Source of the DNA: a virus
IMG/VR virus record: IMGVR_UViG_3300043470_000556
Span: 1 to 61,091 of that record
Direction: 5' to 3' (one strand)
Length of the DNA stretch: 61,091 nucleotides
Made by a program: the position numbers and the translations under genes. Below, piece by piece: positions 21,405-29,033 of this stretch. Each line of letters opens with the position of its first letter. The stretch's first letter is position 1. Under the pieces are notes generated by a model. The model did no database searches, was not told the origin of the DNA, and saw only the letters and a list, made by a program, of their open reading frames with translations.

Positions 21405-22409
21405 TTAAACTTTGTATTTATTTCTGTAGTATGCGAATTTCTTTTTTCTATCAGCAAGTCCAAGCACTCCACCATTAATTTGCCTGGTTACGTACTCGAC
21501 ATCACCCCATCTATTATTTTTACCGACTTTAGGTCGTTCTACGTTGAAATACCAAAGTAGTATTTCTGCTGCGACCTCTTTAGTTGCTGCTAAATCTGGA
21601 TTTTGTTCCAATGGTTTTTTAATGTATTTCCCACAGTTTCGATAACTATTTTTCCATGTAAGTCCTAGAAATCCTCTTCCGCGATATTTCTTACCATCTC
21701 CTGGTTGTGTATTACCATTTTGTCTCGCTCTTTGCCTGCCGTCTGCATGAATACTTTGAATATCATAACCGCTATGTACTTTTTTCCCGCGATTGAGACC
21801 AGAAATAAAATATTCGTCGCTACCAACTTCAGTCATTCTCGTGAATCCGCCAGATTCGTGTGAGCATTGTGCCATGATCATAGCTTTAGCAAGTGGAGTA
21901 TATCCGTTTATTTTCTTTCCATTAATATCTAACCAAGATGACAAATATTCTTCTAGATTTTTCGCATCGCCCGTTGGTTGAGTCACTTCACCAATATCAC
22001 CACCAGTATCAGTCCCCCCGCTGCCTGTTGCATCATCACTAGAAGATCCAGATCCCTCGGATGGTGCGCAATTTGCAGATGCCAACCCACCAGGAATTGA
22101 ACCGACTGTACCGAAGAACATAGGGTGTTGACCGTTTTCACCGTCCGCGAAAAATCCAACAACCCAAGAACCCTCTACTGCGCCTGTTGGTGACCACCCA
22201 ACACCAGAACTTCCCGCCGAGTTTGCAGGCATTACAGGTATTGCCCATGGAAGGTCTTCTGCAGGAAGTACTTCATTATCTTCAGTGTGATACCCAATAA
22301 TTCTTACTCGGCATCTACCTAGTCGCAGCGGATCGTTTCGATCCTCAACCACACCAAACCACCAATAAAAGTTTGCATTATTGTTAGATGTAATATTGTC
22401 CATTGCCAT
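21405..22409 (-). CDS. 5: Baseplate hub gp5-like protein: OB-fold plus GH19-like lysin
   Basis: 334 residues. Residues ~14-105 (NFYWWFGVVEDRNDPLRLGR, then PHMFFG-type end) are the OB-fold of T4 gp5 that docks on gp27. After a Gly/Ser linker (~115-145), residues ~150-334 match the glycoside hydrolase 19 fold: Glu185 in SHESGGF is the expected acid, and RGRGFLGLTWKNSY and RQINGG are characteristic. T4 gp5 has a T4-lysozyme domain there instead, so a different muramidase/chitinase-like domain has been swapped in. It probably cuts peptidoglycan glycan chains during infection. Confidence 0.85.
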   Translation of the reverse strand: MAMDNITSNNNANFYWWFGVVEDRNDPLRLGRCRVRIIGYHTEDNEVLPAEDLPWAIPVMPANSAGSSGVGWSPTGAVEGSWVVGFFADGENGQHPMFFGTVGSIPGGLASANCAPSEGSGSSSDDATGSGGTDTGGDIGEVTQPTGDAKNLEEYLSSWLDINGKKINGYTPLAKAMIMAQCSHESGGFTRMTEVGSDEYFISGLNRGKKVHSGYDIQSIHADGRQRARQNGNTQPGDGKKYRGRGFLGLTWKNSYRNCGKYIKKPLEQNPDLAATKEVAAEILLWYFNVERPKVGKNNRWGDVEYVTRQINGGVLGLADRKKKFAYYRNKYKV

Positions 22410-22412
22410 ATT

Positions 22413-24494
22413 TTAACTTCCTATCTCACTATTGACACGTTCGAGAACCTTCGCATAACTTTTTGGATGCAATCCGTCATTCGAAGGGAATTCCGAAAGT
22501 TTAATCGTTTTGTCACCATATTTAGATGCTACGCCTTGAATCTTTTGTGCAATCACACTATCATACGGAAGAATCCAGATAACTTTCTTAGTTTGTGTTT
22601 TAATAGATTCTCTTACTGCAGTCGCATTTTCGGCAGTCTTAATATTCGGGAATCCTTTATCATTAGATCCCATTGATATGACTGTATAATCAGAACCACC
22701 TTTTGCAGCATAATTTTGTTTAATCCTGTCAGTATTCCAACCAACGGTAGCATTTGTTGTTGCGTCCTTGGCAGAACTTCCTAGACCTTGTGCAATACTG
22801 TCGCCGATAAACGAACCTTTACCAACTGGTTTCGTCGGTGTTGCCGCTGGCGCAGCAGGATCAGTTGTGGTTGGCGCAGAATCAGAAGTTGGAGTACTAG
22901 TACCATCCGATCCACCAAGTTCTTCAACTTCATAAATTTCTTGCGCATAAGAATCTTTGGAAATTTCCAAAAACATAGTGTGCCGCAAAGGAGATATTTG
23001 ATGATGTATCGCAGTTATCATGTAGATACCTGTTACAAATTTGTCCCATATCAATGCTTCAGAATCCTCTTTAGTTTTCTCCCCGACGGAGGGGTAATAT
23101 AATTGAATCATTCTACCAACTTCAGCATCCGTTCTTCCAGGAACTGTTATCTGCAATCTTAATGTGGTTAAGTCCAGCAACGAACTATTTCTCTGCGACA
23201 CAAATTCTTCGGGATGAAGATCGATAGAATCTACGGTTGAATCCAGCACACCAGGATTCACAGTTGAAACAAACGGTTTAGTATCTGATGATCGCAACAC
23301 GTTAATTGGAAAAATCATTTTGTATTGTTTGTCGGTTTTGGTAGGATCTTCGTTGTCAATGTCGGGGAATTTATATGCCCCTGATGATGGATCCAATGTT
23401 CCATCTTCCATGTGGTGGTATTGTTTATAGTTGAATCCATGATCATAATAATATGCCGTATATTCTTTCTTTACCATATTGAATGAATGAACAGTGCTGG
23501 CAAAATGACCTAAATCTTGACTCTGGATGACATCAAGATTAGTAATAAATTGCAATGCTTCTATGGTTTGGAATCCCTTGACCAACGAAGATACCGTTTG
23601 TAAATTAGATAAATTCGTATTATAAACGAAGGCTGAATATATGTCTCCGTTTTCTAACTGATTTTTGACAAGACCTTCGATTGACGCGAAATAGAATGCT
23701 TTGGTTGTTTCATAAAACATAAAAGTTGGAGATTTATTATTGTTTCCAATAGATCTCTTCGCCAACCAATTTATACACTGAAAGGGTGACCACATTGGCG
23801 AAACAAATGTTATTTCTGATTGGTGGGGAGCGTCGGCGATATACAGTTCGGTATATGCTGTCTCATCCGCGATATTGTATGATGACTCGCTATCCGTCTC
23901 AGGCGTCTCAGGATTGGTTGATCCTGTGCTAACTTCGCTTTTACGAGTAAAAAATCTTTGTGCTTTTATGTTTTCTTTAAAAATATCAGCAACGATTTCG
24001 TCTGTGGTGCCTTCGAATTTTTTACATACTTTTACAACGTTATCAGAAGATGCTTCTATAGAGCAAAATAACAACTCATAATATTGCTCCCTGTCATTGT
24101 TTAGTTTACGATTCTTGACTGCATAAACTGAAAATGACTTTTGGATTTTATTGATAGGATCGAATGTTCCAAGATTACTTTTGGTATAACCGCCCAGTTC
24201 TTTCCATGGTGTTTGAATATCCATGGTGAGAACCTCATCACCAATGATTGGCAATCTCCCAATAAGATTCAACGAATCGCGAATAATTACTGAACCGTGC
24301 AGAGCTGGAGAAAAAATATCTTCATACAGATTTATTTCCATCATGAATGGTTTCAGATCTAGAGGATCTTCTGATGACACGACATTTAGAGTCAGAGATG
24401 AAATAATTACATCTCCTGGTTTTGTCATTGCATCACTGATTGCGGTTGGTGGTGATGCAGTAGTTTTTCCTTGACCTACTGGTGATTCTGCCAT
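22413..24494 (-). CDS. Baseplate hub gp27-like protein fused to SGNH hydrolase
   Basis: 693 residues. Residues ~25-530 look like the marine T4-like hub protein equivalent to gp27 (IISSLTLNVVSSEDPLDLKP, then MMEINLYEDIFSPALHGSV). After a Pro/Thr/Ala linker, residues ~559-693 form an SGNH/GDSL hydrolase: block I FIGDSIAQGL with Ser nucleophile, GSND for block III, and DGLHP carrying the Asp and His. It lies 3 nt from the gp5-like gene, consistent with a gp27-gp5 complex. The fused esterase could remove acetyl or acyl groups from surface glycan or peptidoglycan. The hub assignment rests on position and general pattern. Confidence 0.75.
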   Translation of the reverse strand: MAESPVGQGKTTASPPTAISDAMTKPGDVIISSLTLNVVSSEDPLDLKPFMMEINLYEDIFSPALHGSVIIRDSLNLIGRLPIIGDEVLTMDIQTPWKELGGYTKSNLGTFDPINKIQKSFSVYAVKNRKLNNDREQYYELLFCSIEASSDNVVKVCKKFEGTTDEIVADIFKENIKAQRFFTRKSEVSTGSTNPETPETDSESSYNIADETAYTELYIADAPHQSEITFVSPMWSPFQCINWLAKRSIGNNNKSPTFMFYETTKAFYFASIEGLVKNQLENGDIYSAFVYNTNLSNLQTVSSLVKGFQTIEALQFITNLDVIQSQDLGHFASTVHSFNMVKKEYTAYYYDHGFNYKQYHHMEDGTLDPSSGAYKFPDIDNEDPTKTDKQYKMIFPINVLRSSDTKPFVSTVNPGVLDSTVDSIDLHPEEFVSQRNSSLLDLTTLRLQITVPGRTDAEVGRMIQLYYPSVGEKTKEDSEALIWDKFVTGIYMITAIHHQISPLRHTMFLEISKDSYAQEIYEVEELGGSDGTSTPTSDSAPTTTDPAAPAATPTKPVGKGSFIGDSIAQGLGSSAKDATTNATVGWNTDRIKQNYAAKGGSDYTVISMGSNDKGFPNIKTAENATAVRESIKTQTKKVIWILPYDSVIAQKIQGVASKYGDKTIKLSEFPSNDGLHPKSYAKVLERVNSEIGS

Positions 24495-24500
24495 TATTAA

Positions 24501-25013
24501 TTACCTACTAATCAAATTCGAATACGCAGACACAAATTCCGCTAAGTATTTTGGATCCAAAATCTTTATCTCTCGCTTACCATTATTTAGTTCTTCTTCG
24601 TACTGAATATTAGTCACTTCTTCTATATTTCCGTTTGCAAGATCTGCAGCGTCATAATCAACAATCAATTTATCAACATCTACTGTTCTATAATGATGTG
24701 TTTCATAGATTCCTGTTTCACCATATTTCTTTTTACAATATGCGAGTAAATCTGAAGAACCCATCGGCCACTCTTTTCGTGCATCGACGATATCATTTAT
24801 TGCCATAATAACCCAATGATAATCTGGACTGTTGTAAAACTTATCGGAAACTTGTTCGATTGTGTAACCATCCGGAATGGTGACTGTTTGTAAAAAAACA
24901 ACATTATTCTTAAATCTATTTAATGAGATTCTGCGAAAAATATCAGTTACAAGTGTCGCTGTGTTTGGCGTAATCGTATTGACTAGTAATCTCGGGAACA
25001 TAGAAAATAACAT
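24501..25013 (-). CDS. 53: Baseplate wedge protein gp53
   Basis: 170 residues from ATG 25013 (MLFSMFPRL), which follows GAGAAGGGA at a good Shine-Dalgarno distance and nearly abuts the stop of gp48; an ATG at 25031 would sit within gp48. The motif VSDKFYNSPDYHWVIMAINDIVD followed by WPMG is the LysM-like gp53 signature (YxDPxxYWVI..N..D). gp53 joins wedges to each other around the hub. Confidence 0.88.
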   Translation of the reverse strand: MLFSMFPRLLVNTITPNTATLVTDIFRRISLNRFKNNVVFLQTVTIPDGYTIEQVSDKFYNSPDYHWVIMAINDIVDARKEWPMGSSDLLAYCKKKYGETGIYETHHYRTVDVDKLIVDYDAADLANGNIEEVTNIQYEEELNNGKREIKILDPKYLAEFVSAYSNLISR

Positions 25014-25014
25014 A

Positions 25015-26247
25015 TCAGTATCCCTTCTCAATTCTGTCTGTAGTCAAAGTTTCCAACTCAGAGAATTGCAATCTGACAAATGCTTCAGTAGGACATCCAT
25101 TAGAGAACGTGGTAAACCCTTCTGCGCCGTAATCTATAACCATATCTGTCAGCACGCAGTTTGATATTTTTCTGACATATGTATTCTCGGCACCATTGTG
25201 ATAGTAGATTATCATAAATTCTGATGGATAAGTTTGGAACAGACCGTTAGGGCTCAGGGTTGGATGCATGTGCGAAGTAAACAATTTAAGTATACCGTTT
25301 TCACCGAAAACGACATCTGCTTCTGCTTCATTATATGGTGCAAATCTATAATCAAACGAGAACTTTCTAAATCCCATAGATCTAAATAATTGTTCTTTGT
25401 ATGGGTTTTCTACTCTCTTTGAAGTTGCCTGCAACACATTATTAAACTGATCAAATCCAGCAATGTTCGCAATACGACCTGCCTTTCTTATCATGTAATC
25501 AGCAGTTTCTGTACCTTCAGTAAATAAACCTCCTACTGATGCTTTACCCGAAGCGAGACCACCAATGAGTGCACCTAGATCTGCAGTCTCGTAGTTTGCA
25601 TTATAACCTGATGAGATTTTTTCTGGTATATACAGAATGATCTCATCACTACCAATTACTAGACGTTGTTCCCCCGCGATTGCGCTGGCAGCAACACCAG
25701 CTGCAGCACCAGCACCTGCTCCCAAAATTCCACCAACAAGACCTGCCGCCATTTTTACGCCGATTGATACTGGTCCGCCTGTAGCGTTAGGATTTTTGTT
25801 TACAGTTGTTCCACCATTTTTATTTAATACCTCCCCGAGAGAGGTCGCTGCGCCAGCACCACCAGCAGCACCCAAACTGGCCCCAATTAACGCACCTGCT
25901 GCTCCTGTTGCAATTTTACCGTTTTCTGGGTCGACTCTATTCTGATCTGTCTGATCAAAAATTCTACCACCACCAGATGACAATAATTCCTTACCTCGTT
26001 TTGTTCCTTCGCGCACCAGAGGATAGAAAACAACGTAATGTGGGAACTCTGCAGAATTCCCAACATTTATCGGATAACGTTTCTGTCCATCTTTATCGAG
26101 TGGCGTTTCTAGGAAATTGAGTGGTGCACTACCTCTACTGAACCGACTTTCTGTTTTCGGTTGAGGTGCCGCAGTTGCTGCGGCAGGTGCAGTTGCTCCT
26201 GGAGCAGGAGTTTGTGCGGGAGGTGCAGGTGCAGGAGTTAATGCCAT
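25015..26247 (-). CDS. 48: Tail tube cap/baseplate protein gp48
   Basis: 410 residues. The N-terminal 35 residues are a Pro/Ala linker. A central glycine-zipper stretch (~115-195, many GAAxGAxxG repeats) looks membrane-like. The C-terminal half carries PYKEQLFRSMGFRKFSFDY and FTSHMHPTLSPNG, the blocks I associate with marine gp48, and ends in a tube-fold. gp48 caps the hub and starts tube growth with gp54. First gene of the leftward tail operon; a TATAAATA box lies 37 nt upstream. Confidence 0.8.
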   Translation of the reverse strand: MALTPAPAPPAQTPAPGATAPAAATAAPQPKTESRFSRGSAPLNFLETPLDKDGQKRYPINVGNSAEFPHYVVFYPLVREGTKRGKELLSSGGGRIFDQTDQNRVDPENGKIATGAAGALIGASLGAAGGAGAATSLGEVLNKNGGTTVNKNPNATGGPVSIGVKMAAGLVGGILGAGAGAAAGVAASAIAGEQRLVIGSDEIILYIPEKISSGYNANYETADLGALIGGLASGKASVGGLFTEGTETADYMIRKAGRIANIAGFDQFNNVLQATSKRVENPYKEQLFRSMGFRKFSFDYRFAPYNEAEADVVFGENGILKLFTSHMHPTLSPNGLFQTYPSEFMIIYYHNGAENTYVRKISNCVLTDMVIDYGAEGFTTFSNGCPTEAFVRLQFSELETLTTDRIEKGY

Positions 26248-26251
26248 CTAG

Positions 26252-26259
26252 AATAAATA
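26252..26259 (+). promoter_or_regulatory. Possible variant late promoter AATAAATA for gp4 operon
   Basis: Plus-strand AATAAATA about 31 nt before the gp4 ATG, one base from the TATAAATA consensus. No exact plus-strand TATAAATA was found near this operon. Weak evidence. Confidence 0.3.
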
Positions 26260-26283
26260 TCCTATTAAGTATAGAGTTTGGAA

Positions 26284-26291
26284 TATTTATA
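26284..26291 (-). promoter_or_regulatory. Late promoter box TATAAATA for gp48 operon
   Basis: Exact box on the minus strand in the gp48/gp4 divergent gap, 37 nt upstream of the gp48 ATG. It is well placed to drive the long leftward baseplate operon. Confidence 0.55.
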
Positions 26292-26749
26292 TGAGTTATG
26301 GCAAGGAAACTTTGAAAGGTCTGTATAAAATACAGAATTCAAAGAAATACATTGGAAATCCGAACAATATTGTTTATCGCTCCAGTTGGGAACTGAAGTT
26401 CATGAAGTGGTGTGATAATAATGACAACATATTGGAATGGGGATCTGAAGAGTTGCCCATACCATACATCTCTCCTTTAGATAATCGAGTACATAGATAT
26501 TTCGTGGATTTTTATATCAAGGTTCAAGAAAAAAGTGGTGTTACAAAGAAGTATCTGGTTGAGGTAAAACCGCAGAAGTTTACTAAAGAACCCAAGGTGC
26601 CTGCTAGAAAAACAAAGAAGTTTCTACAGGAAGTTATGCAATGGGGAGTAAATCAAGCAAAGTGGAAATTTGCTACTGAGTTTTGTGAAGATAGAGGATG
26701 GAAATTCATCATCCTAACTGAAAAAGAGTTGGGAATCCGTAATAAATAA
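26291..26749 (+). CDS. 4: Head completion protein gp4
   Basis: 152 residues, near T4 gp4 (150). The nuclease-like core is clear: YRSSWELKFMKWCD, then RVHRYFVDFYI and YLVEVKPQKFTKEP, fitting a PD-(D/E)XK-like arrangement with Asp in VDF and Glu-x-Lys in EVK. gp4 (also called gp50) is needed to complete filled heads. First gene of the rightward operon, divergent from gp48. Confidence 0.88.
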   Translation: MSYGKETLKGLYKIQNSKKYIGNPNNIVYRSSWELKFMKWCDNNDNILEWGSEELPIPYISPLDNRVHRYFVDFYIKVQEKSGVTKKYLVEVKPQKFTKEPKVPARKTKKFLQEVMQWGVNQAKWKFATEFCEDRGWKFIILTEKELGIRNK

Positions 26750-26763
26750 GAAGGAGAATATCT

Positions 26764-26925
26764 ATGGCAAAAGCAAAATCTGGTGGCGGAAATACTAAAA
26801 TTTCCTTTACTAATCAGAAAAAGGGCAAAACATCAATTGGTGGTAGTGCCTCTTCGATTAAGTTTTCAACCATGAATAAACGTAAACGTGCAAACTATAA
26901 AGCATACAGAGGACAAGGTAGGTAA
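26764..26925 (+). CDS. Small very basic protein, 53 aa
   Basis: ATG at 26764 follows AAGGAG at a good distance (ATAAGAAGGAGAATATCTATGG). The 53-residue product starts MAKAKSGGGNTKISFTNQKK and ends KRKRANYKAYRGQGR. It is strongly basic, so nucleic-acid binding is likely. Proteins ending in a similar YRGQGR tail occur next to gp4 in marine T4-like phages by my recollection. The stop is directly followed by the TTG start of the next gene. Function unknown. Confidence 0.75.
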   Translation: MAKAKSGGGNTKISFTNQKKGKTSIGGSASSIKFSTMNKRKRANYKAYRGQGR

Positions 26926-27498
26926 TTGGCAAATCCGTTTCAGAGACTTCGTGCCAAGGCAGGTGATGGACAAAAGTCCATGGATTGGTATATGAACAAT
27001 GTGAAAAACCTCGTTGGCGCGAGGTTGTCTCAGAGCAGCGTAATGAAATCAGATATTGGTGAATTGAAAACCAATATCGAGATTGGTTCGATGTATCTGT
27101 ATTTCTACGACCCAAAGTTGAAGGAAGAACTTCCTTTCTATGACACCTTTCCGTTGGTGTTACCATTCGGTCCAGCAAAAGGTGGATTCTATGGAATCAA
27201 CTTACATTACCTGCCTTACATGCTACGAGCACAAGTTCTTGGCGAGTTGTTAGATTACAAGACAACCAAGACATATTCTGAAACAACCAAGTTGCGCATG
27301 TCATACAATCTATTAAACAACTTGAAGAATGCGAATGAAGTCAAACCATGTATCAAACATTACTTGACCAATCATGTTAACTCGCAATTCATGAAAGTCA
27401 ACCCTGAAGATTGGCAAGCAGCAATATTCTTGCCGATCGAGAACTTTGTAGGTGCTACAAAGGAACAGGTATTCAGAGATTCTAGGAGCAAATTCTAA
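26926..27498 (+). CDS. gp2-like DNA end protector / head-tail protein (tentative)
   Basis: 190 residues starting at TTG 26926, immediately after the previous stop; GGACAAGGTAGG just upstream can serve as ribosome binding site, and the next ATG would lose a conserved-looking start. Core motif: YLYFYDPKLKEELPFYDTFP and GGFYGINLHYLP. In T4 gp2 neighbours gp4, and the small marine homologue is commonly called a DNA end protector; I cannot confirm homology. Its stop overlaps the next ATG (TAATG). Confidence 0.5.
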   Translation: MANPFQRLRAKAGDGQKSMDWYMNNVKNLVGARLSQSSVMKSDIGELKTNIEIGSMYLYFYDPKLKEELPFYDTFPLVLPFGPAKGGFYGINLHYLPYMLRAQVLGELLDYKTTKTYSETTKLRMSYNLLNNLKNANEVKPCIKHYLTNHVNSQFMKVNPEDWQAAIFLPIENFVGATKEQVFRDSRSKF

Positions 27499-28163
27499 TG
27501 GCAACAGCAGGTCACACAATTGCAGATTTTCTCGCTAGAGTTCGCGAGACTGACTTCGCAAGAGCCAGCAGATTCGAAGTAAGGTTTCAGACTCCAGGAG
27601 TTCTTGGTGTAGGTGGTGATACAAAAGAAATTTCATTAATGGTTGAAGATGGATTGTTTCCAGGAATTCTCGTCGGAACAAGACCAGTCAGAATAAACAA
27701 TCTAAATGAACAAAGAGCAAATGTGATTGACTTCGGCGGCGATGCAATAACATTCACATTTTTAGTCGATACCACATGGGCGGCAAAACGTTTCTTTCAA
27801 GACTGGATGACATCTATCGTAAATCCTATTTCTAGATATCTAAGTTATCCTTCTGAATATTATTCAAACATCACTCTGGTATCATTGAATTTAAACAACG
27901 AAGTTATTGCTGAGTGGGAAATCATAGATGCGTTTCCTCGTTCGATGGCACCTATTTCCGTGTCCTCCACTAATTCTGAAGTTTTACGTATGCCAGTAAC
28001 GTTTGCATACAAGAAATGGATATCTATTGGGCACAATGGAGAACCAAATTCAGAATCTGAATCTGACTATATCAATGATAATATCGTCGGTGATGATAAT
28101 ATCGACGCTGATCAGTTAATAAATGATGTTGAGAATGACATCCCACAATTTGAAGACATTTAA
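27498..28163 (+). CDS. Tail-tube-fold protein (gp54/gp19 family)
   Basis: 221 residues. The T4 tube-protein pattern is visible: SRFEVRFQTPG near the N-terminus, EISLMVEDGLFPG, then AEWEIIDAFPRSMAPISV and a final strand MPVTFAYKKW, followed by an acidic tail. Both gp19 (tube) and gp54 (tube initiator) share this fold. The neighbouring gp48 favours gp54; the compact size fits gp19. No sheath gene is in the window to decide. Confidence 0.7.
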   Translation: MATAGHTIADFLARVRETDFARASRFEVRFQTPGVLGVGGDTKEISLMVEDGLFPGILVGTRPVRINNLNEQRANVIDFGGDAITFTFLVDTTWAAKRFFQDWMTSIVNPISRYLSYPSEYYSNITLVSLNLNNEVIAEWEIIDAFPRSMAPISVSSTNSEVLRMPVTFAYKKWISIGHNGEPNSESESDYINDNIVGDDNIDADQLINDVENDIPQFEDI

Positions 28164-28179
28164 TTATTTGGAGTAAATT

Positions 28180-28866
28180 ATGGCACTACCTACAATATCA
28201 GTACCAACATTTGACGTTGAAGTGTATTCAACAAAACAAAAGGTATCAATGAGACCATTCCTCGTAAAAGAGGAAAAGATTTTAATTCTAGCAGCAGAAT
28301 CTAATCAACGAGCAGATATGATTCGCGCGATGCAACAAGTCATCAACTCTTGCTCTGATGGTAAGATCGACGCAGAGAAACTACCATTCTTTGACATACA
28401 GAACATCTTTATTAAATTGCGCTCGCAGTCTATTGGTAAGGATTCAGAGTTTAACTTGATCTGCGGTGAGTGTGGTCACAAAACTCCAACTATTTTGGAT
28501 CTGGATCAGATTGAATTACAGATAACTCCTGAGCACAAGAATAAAATTATGATCACTCCCGACGTTGGTGTTATCATGAAGTATCCAACTGCAGAAGTTC
28601 TAGTAGATGATGACTTGCCTGTGTTTGATTTAGTTGTGTCATGTATTGATAAAGTCTTTACACAAGATGAAATCCATGACGCTAAAGATCAAACTACTGA
28701 GGAAATTGCTACCTTCATTGAAGGATTGACGAATGAGCAGTTTGAGAAGATCGTAGAATTCTTTGTGACGGCACCAAAGATCTTCCACAATATTGATTAC
28801 ACCTGCTCTAAGTGTGGAACAGAAAATACTGTAGTCGTGGATGGTGTTGAAAATTTTTTCGGATAA
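28180..28866 (+). CDS. 26: Baseplate hub assembly protein gp26 / tail assembly chaperone
   Basis: 228 residues; TTGGAG lies 9 nt before the ATG. It starts MALPTISVPTFDVEVYSTKQ and belongs to the T4 gp26-type family. Two CxxC pairs, ICGECGH (~98) and CSKCGT (~214), form a likely zinc ribbon. It ends with GAAAATTTTTTCGGATAA: a TTTTTTC heptamer in the right phase sits two codons before the stop, and the -1 frame stays open for 57 codons into the next small ORF. The gene therefore occupies the place and logic of the tail chaperones with frameshift found before tape-measure genes. Confidence 0.8.
   Translation: MALPTISVPTFDVEVYSTKQKVSMRPFLVKEEKILILAAESNQRADMIRAMQQVINSCSDGKIDAEKLPFFDIQNIFIKLRSQSIGKDSEFNLICGECGHKTPTILDLDQIELQITPEHKNKIMITPDVGVIMKYPTAEVLVDDDLPVFDLVVSCIDKVFTQDEIHDAKDQTTEEIATFIEGLTNEQFEKIVEFFVTAPKIFHNIDYTCSKCGTENTVVVDGVENFFG
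28854..28860 (+). promoter_or_regulatory. Candidate -1 ribosomal frameshift site TTTTTTC
   Basis: The heptamer T TTT TTC is in the gp26 reading phase with two Phe codons that re-pair after a -1 slip. An overlapping AAATTTT (28851-28857) also fits the X XXY YYZ pattern. After slippage the frame reads without a stop to 29033, giving a predicted fusion of about 284 residues. Confidence 0.6.
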
Positions 28867-28886
28867 CCCTTTCTCATGATAACTTG

Positions 28887-29033
28887 ATGAATTTCTACAA
28901 AATCAACTTTATTTTAATGCATGAACATAAATATAGTTTGACTGAATTAGAGAATATGATGCCTTGGGAGAGGGAAGTTTACATAGGGATGCTTATGGCG
29001 CATCTTAAAAAGAAAGCAGAGAATCAGGAATAA
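28887..29033 (+). CDS. Frameshifted extension of gp26 (or 48-aa stand-alone protein)
   Basis: ATG 28887 to TAA 29033 gives MNFYKINFILMHEHKYSLTE... ending KKKAENQE, 48 residues. The same frame is open upstream to 28851 and would add RITLSHDNL before the Met. No Shine-Dalgarno sequence precedes the ATG, which favours expression by -1 frameshift from gp26. The ELENMMPWEREVY motif resembles the C-terminal part of tail assembly chaperones, as I recall it. The stop is directly followed by the ATG of the tape measure. Confidence 0.65.
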   Translation: MNFYKINFILMHEHKYSLTELENMMPWEREVYIGMLMAHLKKKAENQE

